Origin: Adiantum capillus-veneris
Taxonomy: Eukaryota; Streptophyta; Polypodiopsida; Polypodiales; Pteridaceae
Length of the DNA: 64,000 nt
Direction of reading: 5' to 3'
NCBI GenBank assembly: GCA_014529385.2
Contig: CM043951.1
Span: 113,012,469-113,076,468 of the forward strand
Below the pieces are notes generated by a model that was not told the origin of the DNA, did no database searches, and worked only from the letters and a program-made list of their open reading frames with translations. The stretch's first letter is position 1; the number at the start of each line of letters is the position of its first letter. Position numbers and translations under genes: made by a program. Shown here piece after piece: positions 45,204 through 58,187 of this stretch.

Positions 45204-46205
45204 GAGGAAATAAGCTCGGCCCAACCAACCCCAGGGACTGCAACAACCAATCATAGAGTCCAACCAGAGGAGGCATCAGAAGAGCAAGACCTGCTGAGTC
45301 GTATCACCACCCATGTAGAGAGTTTATCTGTGCATCTGGTGCAGCAAGGGCATGCACCTGGCAGGAACCCAGAACAAGGAAGAGGACAATGAAGGCAGAA
45401 CCCAGAGTACCACTGTTACAACTACGGGGAAGATGGCCATGAAATGTACTATTGCCCACACCCGAGGAGGCAGAATTTCAATAGAGAGGGGAGACAGAAT
45501 CAGATCTCTCCACCAAGAACACCACCGCCACTCAGGCAACCAATCCCACCTGTTCAAATCCCACCACCAGCGGTGCAACCACAGCTAGCCACACCAGTTC
45601 AACGCCAGTCACCAATGCAACCACCGCCACAATCACCACTTACAATCATCCTACGCCCACCAGCAATTGGTACCCGCACACCAAGTATCATTGGTCTTGC
45701 AGAAGAGGTCAAGATGAAGGTAACCGAAGAAAGATCAAGTGAGAAGTTTATTCAAAGAACTGAAGCAGTGGAACAAGAGGTTAAAGAATCAAAAGATGCT
45801 ACCCAGGTGGGGGAGGTAAGTCAAGAAAATTGTGTTACAAATGTGAGTACATCTTTAACCTTGAATGAAATAGGCACCAAAGCGATCAATCGACAGCATT
45901 GGGCCATAAGCGCAAGAAGGTGTAAAGTGTTGATTAGGCCTCGTCAGAGTAAGAGGAATGCAAAGGGCATGAAAGATGCAAGAGAAGAGGAAAAACAGCT
46001 TGTTAGCAAGGCTTTGCAGAAGATGGACAACATATCAAGCAAAGGGGAGGGCTTTGAAAACGGAAGCCTGTGCACCAGCATGGACCCAGGACAGTGTAGC
46101 AAGCTAAAGGAATCTTGCATCAAGGCAGTTTCACTAGAGGACCATAACAAAGAGGTAAGTATGACTGAAGGTTTGGAGTTGGATATTTCTCCAGACGCTT
46201 GGTAG
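45204..46205 (+). pseudogene. Level 2 copy 2: capsid end, nucleocapsid remnant and captured linker
   Basis: One frame with an internal TGA at 45390-45392 and a terminal TAG at 46203-46205, both shared with copy 1. The zinc knuckle has its second Cys replaced by Tyr (CYNYGEDGHEMYYC). The Pro-rich part matches the autonomous family. The segment from about 45,700 has no counterpart in it and is unrecognised. Confidence 0.65.
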
Positions 46206-46220
46206 CCGAGCAAGATTTTA

Positions 46221-47144
46221 TTGTGTAGTGTTATAGACTTGGAGATGGGTAATGCCTCTAGTCTACTGAAAGATGTTATAAACTTGGAGATGGGTAATGA
46301 CTCCAGTTTATGTGAGGATGTTCATAGTAAGTTTGATGATCAATACGTTGTCAACCTTTTAAGGATGTTCCAAACTCCTCCACAACACAGCATTGTGTTT
46401 GCATGGGATGCATCAGACCTATGGCTATGGCTAGCTGCTATAACATATAGAGAGAAGATCAGCATGGAGATAAGAGCAAAGGAGCCATGGATAGACAAAA
46501 GCCTGATAGAATGCAAGAATGAAGACCTCATTCGCAGTTTGGTACAATTTTTTACAAATAGTGCATCCTCTCTTTGGAGAAAGGTAAGTGGATTACGCTT
46601 GAATTTAAGCCGCAAGGTAGGTGGCTTGCTATTAGCATCAGTAAAGGAAGCTGACATGTATGAGCACACCCAAAAGAATCATGATATGCTTGCAGTTTTT
46701 TCTAGTCATGGCAGTAAGCAGGATTTTGAAGATAACTTGAGCTCACCACACCAACAAGGCGGCCATATATGGTGGATTCTTGGTACACTCTTGGGAATCA
46801 TAATTTTCAGTTCTGTCTTTGCAGGAGCCAAGATGCTCATTTCCCCTCTCGCTACTGGATGTTACAAATTTGGTCCAATTTGGCATGCAAATTTTATTGT
46901 TCAGACACTGCAGACAATGATCCTATTTTTCACTTGGGATCTAGGAGGACACTGGCACAATGTTCTGGAAGCCATGGGCTTCCCCTTTAATCAACCGACA
47001 CTATTCCAAGGAACAAGTTATCGCTCGGACCTGTTACAGATTCATGCATATCCCAGATATCTCACCAATGGCCAAATGGAATGGCTAGTTCAGAAGGCAA
47101 CTCGATATCGGATCCTACAGCTAAGCGGAAGAAGAAACAGATGA
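46221..47144 (+). CDS. Level 2 copy 2: 307-aa ORF with membrane segment and integrase-linker tail
   Basis: In frame with the upstream segment across TAG 46203-46205, so the given Met may not be the true start. Residues 1-180 are soluble-looking, with a duplicated DLEMGNASSL/NLEMGNDSSL motif, LWLWLAAITYREK and LVQFFTNSASSLW. A hydrophobic span WWILGTLLGIIIFSSVFAGA lies at about 188-208. A second, weaker hydrophobic stretch (LQTMILFFTW) follows. The last ~25 residues (LTNGQMEWLVQKATRYRIL) resemble the pol linker before the integrase zinc finger (TKGQKKWLVRKATRYRLI in the level 1 pol). The insert therefore replaced pol up to that point. The origin of the insert is unknown: an env-like gene or a captured host fragment are both possible. 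Confidence 0.55.
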   Translation: MCSVIDLEMGNASSLLKDVINLEMGNDSSLCEDVHSKFDDQYVVNLLRMFQTPPQHSIVFAWDASDLWLWLAAITYREKISMEIRAKEPWIDKSLIECKNEDLIRSLVQFFTNSASSLWRKVSGLRLNLSRKVGGLLLASVKEADMYEHTQKNHDMLAVFSSHGSKQDFEDNLSSPHQQGGHIWWILGTLLGIIIFSSVFAGAKMLISPLATGCYKFGPIWHANFIVQTLQTMILFFTWDLGGHWHNVLEAMGFPFNQPTLFQGTSYRSDLLQIHAYPRYLTNGQMEWLVQKATRYRILQLSGRRNR

Positions 47145-47145
47145 G

Positions 47146-47185
47146 CTAGAGGCATGAATGCCTCTAGCCAAAAGGGGAGGGCTAA
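47146..47185 (+). promoter_or_regulatory. Hairpin and polypurine tract, copy 2
   Basis: Same 10-bp-arm hairpin and CCAAAAGGGGAGGGCTAA as at 32772-32811, next to LTR3. Confidence 0.85.
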
Positions 47186-48716
47186 TGATGGGGGCTTTTC
47201 ACAAGCCAAGCTCCCATACGCCTCTTCTCTCGTCCCCACCCCATGAAAACCCCCTCTTAGGGAGGGAGTGATAAAAGGCATTGGAAAAAGTATGATTATG
47301 TAAATATATAAGAAAGGTAAATAGGCCACCTCATGCCTGCGGGGTAGCCCATCCCCACCTTGCCTCCTTTTTCTTCACTGTTGCCCCGCCGGGTGTCCCT
47401 TTTCCTCTCCTCCACTCAAAAGGTCAACCCCCTCTCTCTTCCCCTTGTCCTTTCTCCTTTCTCTCTCCCCTCAAGCTACCCCACCTCTCACGAATAATGC
47501 ATTATAACTCACCAATAATGGACCCTAACTCACATGCAACTTATGCTATCTTCCAAAACAGTATACCCCACCCCCCTTTTCTCTCTCCTACACTCTCCCA
47601 TGATCCAAATACCCCCCTCTCTCTCTACAATTCGAAATCTCTCTTGTCTTGTAGCCAGATGGCCTCCCCCACACTCACACACACTCAGTTTCACTGAAAA
47701 AGGTGCCCACAGACCCATCCCCACCCAATGGTTACCTGATTTTCTTGTGTTCACACACATCTGCACACAGATTCACCTCTTAACACACTCCCCTCTCTCC
47801 CCTCTTGTAATTACTTTATTCTCCATGTCACCTCTCATTTTTTTTCATCAACCCATCTCTCTCTCTTAGTCTCTCTCTCATGAAACTGCTGTTCTGGCAC
47901 ATATACACACAGCCAGACAAGTGGGGCCCACAGTCACATGGCCTATGTAGATAATGATTTCTTCATTTCTAAATTCTGGAATTTCTCCCCCTCCTCCCCT
48001 ATGTAAAGAGGGGTCACCATCACACTAAATACACACACCATCACCAAAGAGTACACTATGCACTGTGTGTGCCTAGTGCACACACACACACCCACACCAT
48101 CACCATCACCGCAATCACCATGCTCGTCTTGAGCATGACCTCGACACCCTTGGGCTATTGAAGATGAAGGGAAACTAAATGAAGGATGATAGCCGTAACC
48201 CTCGCGCGAGTCTTTGCCATCAACTCCCACCTATCCACCATATGCTCTACCACTTTCTCCCTTCTCATTCCCCTACCCTATGCTTCCCATTTCATCGCTT
48301 TATTCTCTAAATAAAGCTTGAGGTTTTGTGAGTATGTTTTCTTGCAATGTTTTTCCCATGTGAGGTGTGCGGAATCGCCACCTAGTCTTGTGTTTTGGAG
48401 TGAGCTTGTGTATGTGTGAAGGGTGTGCGGATTCGCCATCCTTTTGTGGTGCCTAAGTACTAAGCCACTATACCACCTCCCTCACTCTCTCTCTCTCTCT
48501 CACTTGATCTCATTCCCTTTCCTCTTCATCATTACTCCCAAGCATCCATCTCTCTTGGATGAAAACTTTGTTATGGTGGTGTGTTGTTTGCATCCTAGCC
48601 GCTGAAGCTAGGTGGTGCCCCCCCCTGTTTGCTTACCATGACAGGCTCGAGGCGTGCCATTCGGTCCCCGGTGTTTTAGAGGCCGGTGGGGTTCGGGGTT
48701 CACTTTGCTCCCGTCA
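47186..48716 (+). mobile_element. Level 2 LTR3
   Basis: TGATGGG..CCCGTCA, 1531 bp. The TATA box is changed to TATGTAAAG (48000-48008). AATAAA is intact at 48310-48315. It is followed by ATGT and then the interrupted protease of level 1. Confidence 0.92.
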
Positions 48717-48868
48717 ATGTCTACCTCCACTTCCGTATTGAATGCTTTTACTTTGACCGCATTTACAATGCCTACGCATTTTACTCTTACATTGTTTGCC
48801 ATCTTGGCTCGGCAGGGTGCCGCCATACTTACCTCTAGAACTAGGTGGCGCATCATCTTCTCACTCAT
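48608..48868 (-). pseudogene. Level 1 protease N-terminal half (5' side of the insertion)
   Basis: The supported part runs from 48717 upward, and the lower end of this frame is LTR3. On the - strand it reads YIDGGA, a TAA, then ICVMSEKMMRHL, MANNVRVKCVG and FNTEVEVDI. The stop replaces the Gln codon (CAA) of the YIDGGAQIC loop. It joins to 27,354 after removal of the insertion. Confidence 0.75.
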
Positions 48869-48891
48869 GACGCATATTTACGCGCCACCAT

Positions 48892-49557
48892 CTATGTAGA
48901 CATTTGAAATCCGCTGCCCTTTGATGTGAGCGCCATGGTTGGCAAGATGTCATCGAGATCCCTCCCGGAGATAGCCCCAGCTATCCGTGGTTTTGATTTC
49001 CTGGTACTTACCATTTTTGTCCATTGCCTACTCATTCTGGGTGCAAGGTGGAGTAATTGGGGCCAGGTTATCTTTAGGCCCTGCATTAACACATCCTGAA
49101 CTAAGTCATAGGGTTGTGCTTCCTCACCTCATGATAAGTCCACGATGTCTATCTTCCGCCGCGGTTTAGCTGCTTGCTTGCTAGACATGGCTTTCCCTTT
49201 CATCTTCTCTTCCTTTTGAGATGCCTCCTCATGCCTCGCACGTTTCACTCCCATAGCATCCACTTCTTCTACCTTCGCGTTTCCTTTGTGCTTCTCTCGA
49301 GCTGACTCTTCTACCTTCGCCTTCCCTTTAGCCTCTAAGCTAATGACACTCACCGCTTGGTTCACCGCAGGTGGTGGGGGTAGTGGCGGAATGAGAGGTT
49401 GGGGTGGTGGTTGCTGTTGTATAGGTGGTCGCAGGATTTGGATTGCTGGGATTGGTCCTGGCTGTCTTGGTGGTGGTCTTACTCTTGGCGGAGAGATCTG
49501 ATTCTGTCTCCCCCCTCTATTGAAATTCTGCCTTCTTGGGTGTGGGCAGTAGTACAT
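48892..49557 (-). pseudogene. Level 1 nucleocapsid, Pro-rich linker and pre-protease region
   Basis: 49557-49129 begins MYYCPHPRRQNFNRG, the second half of the zinc knuckle. It continues with a Pro-rich run and a basic Ala/Lys/Glu segment and ends KIDIVDLS at a TGA. 49092-48892 then reads ITWPQLLHLAPRMSRQWTKMV and AGAISGRDLDDIL, matching the pre-protease stretch of the truncated element at 2.1 kb. The first knuckle Cys has become Tyr. Confidence 0.7.
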
Positions 49558-49608
49558 TCCATGGCCGTCTTCCCCGCAGTTGTAATAGTGGTATTCTGGG
49601 TTCTGCCT

Positions 49609-50328
49609 TTATTGTCCTCTTTCTTGTTCTGGATTTCTGCCAGATGCATGCCCTTGCCGCACCAGATGCACAGATAAACTCTCTAGTTGGGTGGTGATGC
49701 GACTCAGCAGGTCTTGCTGTTCCTCTGCTATCTCCTGTGGTTGGACTCTATGGTTGGCTGTTGTAGCCACTAGGGTTGGTCGGGCCGAGCTTGTTTCCTC
49801 TGACTCGTTTACTCTTGCTTGCATACGCAGCTTCTTGTCTTTAAGGCGGGCTACTTGGACTGCCAACTCATATGTTGCAGGAAATCTTCCCTTCACCTTC
49901 TCTCTAAGCGGCGACCATAGACGAGCAATGAAACGGTACTTCTTCAGGAAATTAGGCGCTCCTTCGCCTTCCTCCAGTGTGGCAACCCATCTCTCCCATA
50001 GGTCCACAAACTTTGATTCATAGGTGGCATACTCCAGCAGGCCTCCCTGCTTTAATTCTGTCAATAGCTACCATAGCTTCTCCGAGGTTGTGCCTCCACC
50101 AAAACTCTTTACAAAAGAAGCCCTTAACACATCCCATGCATTCTTGGTAGCCTGGGGCAATGCATTATACCAGGACTTGGCCTCTACTTTCATCAGTAGA
50201 GGAAAAATTCTAAGTCGTGAAGCGTCGTCATCTTTGTTGGAGACGACACAAGCAATGTCAAAATCGTCCAAAAACATCAGTGGTGAGATCCTCACCCTTC
50301 TTTCCACAGAACGTGGGGAGAGAAACAC
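49609..50328 (-). pseudogene. Level 1 Gag capsid
   Basis: 50328-50068 carries FLDDFDIACVVSNKDDDASRL, EAKSWYNALPQATKN and FVKSFGGGTTSEKLW. 50064-49609 carries LLEYATYESKFVDLWERWV, LKDKKLRMQARVNE and SVHLVRQGHASGRNPEQERGQ, ending in TAA (49609-49611) at the same codon where both level 2 copies have TGA. A TAG lies between the two pieces near 50,066. The N-terminal Met region is frame-shifted. Confidence 0.75.
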
Positions 50329-50423
50329 TTGCCATGGTGGTGACTCAGGAAATTACAAACCCTTTTTTTTTTATATCAACAGCAACTGCTCATAGCGGTT
50401 TCTTACAGGGGCGAATGGATAGG

Positions 50424-51191
50424 TTAAAACATGATGAAAATAGAGACATTAAAGGAATGATGGTAATCAAGTATGGGGAGAATGGTAGGGTTCGGGGAAT
50501 TGAGGATTTCTCCTAGTACTACCGCACCAAATAGGTAGACGATCTTCTGCTGGTAGAAGACTTTCCTATCCACATAGATGTTCACATGCATATGCTGCAG
50601 GAATCTGAACGGGAATGCCATTGGCCCGTTTTCCATTGTGCACAAAGGGTGAAATACCTACTTACACTCTTACCGTGCCAGTGTTGATGAGTCGGCACAT
50701 CCACAAGAGGTCGTCACCTTTCATGGGTTCTACCCTTCCTTCGTTGCATAGCACGTACGGGGTGATGGCGACGCGTCTGACCACTCCCAGTCTCTTGGCT
50801 AATAGCAATTGTAGGTAATTTCCGTAATCGGCGTGTTGCATGAATTCTACTCCATTCAGCTGCAGCTCATCTCCAGCCCAATGGGTCTCTCCCGTGGTAG
50901 AGAGATTCTTCAGGATAAGCTGTATAGGGAGGGGAGGAAGGTCCTCCACTCCTTCCCAAAACAGCGAGAGCAGTAGTCGAAACACTCTTCTCTAGGACAT
51001 GGGAATCTTCTCACCACTTCTTCTTCTGGATTGTCGAAGTGGATTGGTAGCACTTGCATGCGTCGTGCAAATCGGTAGGTGACCTTCCGCCGCTTAGGTT
51101 CGGATGACTTCTTCTTTGACAAAGTGGGTACAACCCGGCTCTCTAAGCTTGAAGCACTTTCTTGGCCAGATGCTTCTCCCTTTGGGGTCAT
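50424..51191 (-). pseudogene. Level 1 ORF0 C-terminal part
   Basis: 51191-50910 reads KVTYRFARRMQVLPIHFDNPEEEVVRRFPCPREE, then a C..C pair. 50985-50662 reads ILKNLSTTGETHWAGDELQLNGVEF, LGVVRRVAITPYVLCNEG and MKGDDLLWMCRLINTGTVRV. 50645-50424 continues with FRFLQHMHVNIYVDRKVFYQQK, which is also seen downstream of ORF0 in the level 2 copies. Frameshifts separate the blocks. Confidence 0.65.
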
Positions 51192-51297
51192 GTGTTTCCA
51201 GGCTAGCCTATCTTCTCCTTGCCCTTGGCTGAAGCAGCCCCTTTAGGCCACTTTGGGGTTTTATCTTTGACTGTAGTTTCTTTAGGGAAAAGAGGCC

Positions 51298-51615
51298 TCA
51301 CCATTCGCTTTCCTTCCTTGACGTGAATGACCTCCTTGCGATGAATGTCGATGTAGAAGACTTCAGCCTTCCGCTGCCTTCGTTGCTAGCACTCATCGTG
51401 TGCCTTGGTTGACAACAGTGATGGCACCTTACCAATGTGCCACCGGATGCTTTCGATTTATAGTTAGAACGAGCGATACGAGATGGAGAATTTACCTCTT
51501 GATTGTTGATGACACTACAGCCTGGTAGTATCACCTCAATGAAGGCGGCTAAGGCCTCCTTCGTCTCTTCTTCTTCCGTCCTCCAGTTAGAAAATTACTT
51601 TAGCCACTCGTCCAT
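51298..51615 (-). pseudogene. Level 1 ORF0 N-terminal part
   Basis: Starts MDEWLK at 51615, then an immediate TAA, then FSNWRTEEEETKEALAAFIEV and a zinc knuckle C-HH-C-CQPR-H whose final Cys is lost through a frame change. Confidence 0.6.
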
Positions 51616-51672
51616 GATTGATAGTGGGCATCACTTTCAGCATTGTAAACTGAAGGGGTCTTCGAAAAGCCC

Positions 51673-51690
51673 TCCTCCGTGGGGGCACCA
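51673..51690 (-). promoter_or_regulatory. Level 1 primer binding site
   Basis: TGGTGCCCCCACGGAGGA in element sense, two bases inside the 5' LTR. It differs by one base from the level 2 sites. Confidence 0.75.
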
Positions 51691-51692
51691 AA

Positions 51693-53959
<2,267 letters not shown>

Positions 53960-53963
53960 GCAT

Positions 53964-55535
53964 GAACTCTACAAAATTGAGGATAGCTTGGTTCTCCTAC
54001 TGCATCATCTTCCTAATAATTCAGACAAACTGAAAAAGCTTTCAAAGAGCAGTTTCATGTTCTCCTACTGTCATTTGGGTTCAGGGTCTTTTACTGCTGG
54101 GAGACTGATCTTCAATGATGGCCTGCACCCTATGATCTAGGATACCTCTGGTAATCTACATCTAAAGCAAGACTTCTTTCAGTTGAGTACTAACCTCCTT
54201 CATACATTTGTATGTAGGTCTGTTTCTTAGTAGTAGATCTAGCTCAAGAGCTATAGAGGGTGATCTGTAGTGGACTGTCTCTGCCAATGTGGACTGACTG
54301 ACTGTGCAAGAGTGGGACTATGTTACACTTAATTAGGATAATTGATTTTACCTAATTAAATGTCCTTTGACTACCTATTGAGTATTGTAAATAAAATGGA
54401 TTATTTCAAATTGTGAAGGATCCATAGGGGTGCATAATGTATGTCGGCCCCACCATGATGCCCTACGGGTGGCTTCTGTAGGGTATCTCAACTTGTCTGT
54501 CTTGGCATTGGAAGCATCTTTAGGTTGGTCCCATCACATGCAAGTGACCTTGAGAACTCATTACTCTTCTAGAAGTGAAGAGAAAGATAAGATCTTGCCC
54601 TATTGATTTAACTTGATTTACAACTCCCTATTGCGATTTTGATAGATTTACAGTCTGTTTTGACCATAACTTTTTACCTGTAGCTCAGAATGACATGCTT
54701 CAAAAGGAAAATTTGACCTTCTCAAAGTGTTAGATATGAATTTGGACTATTCTTCACACCCATGCATCAATATGTTTGGTTTGGAAGGTCCAAAATAGGA
54801 TAGGGAAACTTTTGCATCCAAGTCTTCTTGTATGGGCTCTTTGCTTGTATGCATCCAAGGGGAATCATGCTTTTTCAAAAGGGTATGATGCTTAAACAAA
54901 GAGAGGAGGGCCCAAACTCATGTGCTTGTAAAAAGAATGTACAATCTGAGTCTTTTTCTCAAAGGAGAGAAACTATAAGGATATTCTTAAGATATATTGG
55001 GCCACCTATGTAGGGCATAGAAGACTTGTAAAGCTAGACCATAATCTTTGGTAAAGGCAAGTAAAGAGTTGATTTCCATGATAATTTATCTATATGGTGT
55101 GGAATATATATATATACTATTATCCTACTACTAATTTACAAGAGGTAAGAAAGTTTGAAGGTAGATAGTTGGTTATTGAATGCTTAGTTTTATTTACAAA
55201 GCAAAAAGGAAAAGGATAGTAATATAAACACATGCCACAAAGGTTAAACAAGGAGAGGTAATTTACTCTAGATAAACTAATAGCATAGAAAAATATATAT
55301 ACATATGAGTAAGAGGAAGTTGAGTAGGATGAAAATGTTGTAAAAAGATGATTGCCATTTTATGCCACTCACTAGAAGTAGTTGCATTGATGTTTTGAGA
55401 GCAAGCATTGGCGTCCATGACAAGTTCACAAGCCACCTGTACATTCATACAATTGGTAAAATATTAAGTTTTTGAAAAACAGTATCTAATTGAACAATTG
55501 TATGATAAAGTAAAATAATATAGATATAAACATAA
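53964..55535. other. Unassigned flank
   Basis: Continues the sequence split by level 1. For about ten codons next to the insertion it keeps the frame of the relic at 21.4 kb, then meets TAG. No gene or repeat was recognised in the rest. Confidence 0.4.
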
Positions 55536-55541
55536 AGCAAA

Positions 55542-56215
55542 AAATGAGCCTCAAGCACTTGCAACCACCTATACCCTCCGCAAGGATAATCCCTACCCAG
55601 AACTTTTTCCAGGTGGATAGACTCCCACCAAGGGAGGTAATTGTATGTAACAAGTAGTGACAAGGAGTGCTCCATTCCAACCATAGAAATGAGTCCCAAG
55701 CACTTGCACCACCTATACCCTCCACAAGGATGCTCCCTACCCGAACCTATTTCTAGGCGGGTGTCTACGTAACAAACAATACGTAGGTGTAGTGATAAGG
55801 AGCGTTCCATTCCAACCATAGAAATGAGCCCCAAGCACTTGCACCACCTATACCCTCCGCAAGGAAGCTCCCTACCTAAACCTATTTTGAGGCGGATAGA
55901 CACCCAAGGGAGGTAACCATAAGTAACAAACAATACGTAGGTGTAGTGAAATCCAAACATAGAAATAATCCCCACACACTTGCACCACCTATATTCTCCG
56001 CAAGGATTCTCCTACCCAAACCTGTTTCCAGACGGATAGACACCCAAGGGAGGTAACTATACGTAACAAACAATACGTAGATGTAGTGATAAGGAGCACT
56101 CCAATCCAACCATAGAAATGATCCCCACACACTTGCACCACCTATACCCTCTGCAAGGATGCTCCCTACCCAAACCTGTTTCCAGGCGGATAGACACGCA
56201 AGGGAGAGTTAGTTG
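55542..56215. repeat. ~140-bp minisatellite, five units
   Basis: Units begin (G)AAATGAGCC/TCCC at about 55542, 55686, 55821, 55962 and 56115. Each contains CACTTGCACCACCTATACCC, a CGCAAGGAT..CTCCCTACCC block and GG(C/T)GGATAGACACCCAAGGGAGG. Spacing varies from 135 to 153. The 176-codon - strand frame is open only because the units repeat in phase. Confidence 0.85.
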
Positions 56216-56489
56216 TAACTTCTCATGTTGTTAAAAAAATATAGGAATCAAAGGTACCTGAATGAAAACCAAGACCTCAAGTAAGCCAAAAAATGTGCCA
56301 AACAGACGGATGCAAGGATGAGACATCATTTATATAGCCACCTCCAGGAATGGGGGCAAGAGGAGGATTTAGCCAAGTCCTTCGGGCTTGATAGCTTGCC
56401 CGCCAAGGCCCACCTAAAAGACCGACGGGCTAACAAGAAGGGCCAGTTCTAGTAGGTGCTTGTGAATTTGATGTTATTAACACTCTCAT

Positions 56490-58187
56490 GGAGTGTTAAT
56501 TAATTACATGATTTATTACCACTACGTACTTCACGTGAAGATGTGAATGAAATCCTTGATTTTCACTTATGTTAAGACTGAGTTTCACCACTAGATAAGA
56601 ACTTCTTGAAGCAAGAAAGGGTCTCATCTTTAGACTTCATGGTGCAAACCCAAACATGCCGTGCTGCATCATCAATCAATGTAGCATACTAGGATGCACC
56701 ACCATGGGATTTAGAAGGCATAGGCCCACATAAATCAATGTGCACAGGCTCTAAGGGTTTTCTTTCTTTGTCAAATGAATGTGTATGATATGTTCATGTT
56801 TGCTTTCCATATTGAGAGTGCTCACAAAAGGGAAAATAAAAAAATGACAAAGACGGTAAGTAGCCCAAATGATAGAGTGTATTCGTTTCCTTCTTTGACA
56901 TATATCCTAACCAGCTATGCCACAAAGAAACGGTTGGTAGCTCGGTTACCAAAAGAACATTGTTTTTATCAGAAATATAAAGAGGATAAAGTGAACCAAG
57001 GGCTATAATAAGATGACCCTTCGCAACACCCGACTGTTGATGAAAAGTGACTTTGTAACCCAAGTCATCAAGACGTCCAATCAAAATCAGATTGCGTGCC
57101 AAGGCTGGAACATGACGCACATTATGGATGATAAACTTCACCCCATTTTCCATAACCATGGCAATATCACCTATGCCAACAATGTCACAAGAGTAACTGT
57201 CACCAAGTGTAGCTGAACCAATGGTTTTCTCTTATATACTAAACCAATGCCTATGAGGTGTGACATGCAACAAAGCACCCCAATCAAGATCCATGTATGG
57301 AATACTTCACCACTAACAAGGAGTTCAACTGGCATATAACTATGTAAAGATAGAGTCTTTGTGCATCATAAAAGACATCATTGTTTTAAATCAACATGTT
57401 AATGTCTTGCGCATCACTATCATCCTAAATTATGTCCAATTATTCAATCTTAACCAAACTCTTTGGTTTCTCCTCTTTATCATCATGATCTTTTCCTTTA
57501 CCTTTTCCCTTCTCTTTGTCACGCTTCCAAGCATTACAATCCTTCTTTATGTGACCAAACTTATCACAATAATGGCATTGAACATTGCGGCGACCACGAG
57601 ACTTTGATCTATCCTTTGATGCATCTCTATTTCTCTCTTTCTTGGAACCATGTTACCAAAAAAAATGTGGAGAGAGGAGGAGGAACCACTGCAACTGCGT
57701 TTTTGCTGTTTTTGGAGCCTGTTTTGGCCATAAACTGCTCATTCTGAGGTCGGATTTGAGCACTTTGACATTGTAGACTAGGGTTTTTGGCCATTCCAGA
57801 TGCAATGGCGCTATTGCGAAGAACGTCCCTTACATTTCTTATCATCCCTTTGCACAAGGCGAGCTTTGCTATAATGCGAGATAGTCATTGTCTTTCGACG
57901 CATCTCCTCTGACAAAAGTGCACCAGTAGCATCATCATATGTTAGCGTACCATTAGGAGCAGAGTTACTGATAGCTGTGCAAAAGATATCCAAAGAGGGT
58001 GACATTAAACAAAGCAAAAAAATTTATTTCATCTCATCATCAATGGTCATGCGTTGTGCACAAACTTGGGCAGAAAGAGAATCAAAATCATTGATATGAC
58101 TGGCAACACTAGCTGACTCCTTGATACGAAGGTTGAAAATTTTTCGCATAATGAATAACTTATTGCTAGATGTATCCTTTTTGTAAG
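56490..58187 (-). pseudogene. Ty1/copia gag-protease-integrase fragment
   Basis: In order on the - strand: copia Gag end (FIMRKIFNLRIKESASVASHINDFDSL; LTYDDATGALLSEEMRR), a zinc knuckle CHYCDKFGHIKKDC near 57540-57583, and a protease remnant LDWGA..HVTPHRHWF near 57225-57300 (D-W-G-A for D-S-G-A). Then HNVRHVPALARNLILIGRLDDLGYKV and LWHSWLGYMSKK (pre-integrase domain), and EPVHIDLCGPMPS..SHGGA (start of the integrase core) near 56,730. Stops and frameshifts occur throughout. RT is not present. The 5' side is cut at about 58188 by the LTR of the next element. Confidence 0.75.

Larger units (their letters stand above)
27359..48716 (+). mobile_element. Level 2: tandem of two non-autonomous Tat-derived elements sharing a middle LTR
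   Basis: The order is LTR1 27359-28933, interior 1 28934-32811 (3878 bp), LTR2 32812-34345, interior 2 34346-47185 (3883 bp after removing level 3 and one TSD), LTR3 47186-48716. Only the outermost ends are flanked by a target duplication (ATGT). Each interior runs primer site, ORF0, gag, nucleocapsid, captured linker, membrane-segment ORF, hairpin, polypurine tract. No RT, RNase H or integrase is present. Primer site, ORF0, gag and U5 end match the autonomous level 1 family, which suggests mobilisation by that family's enzymes. Confidence 0.9.

Noticed and set aside
55445-55975. 176-codon frame with internal peptide repeats
   Set aside because: Explained by the ~140-bp minisatellite; no domain or codon-level signal.
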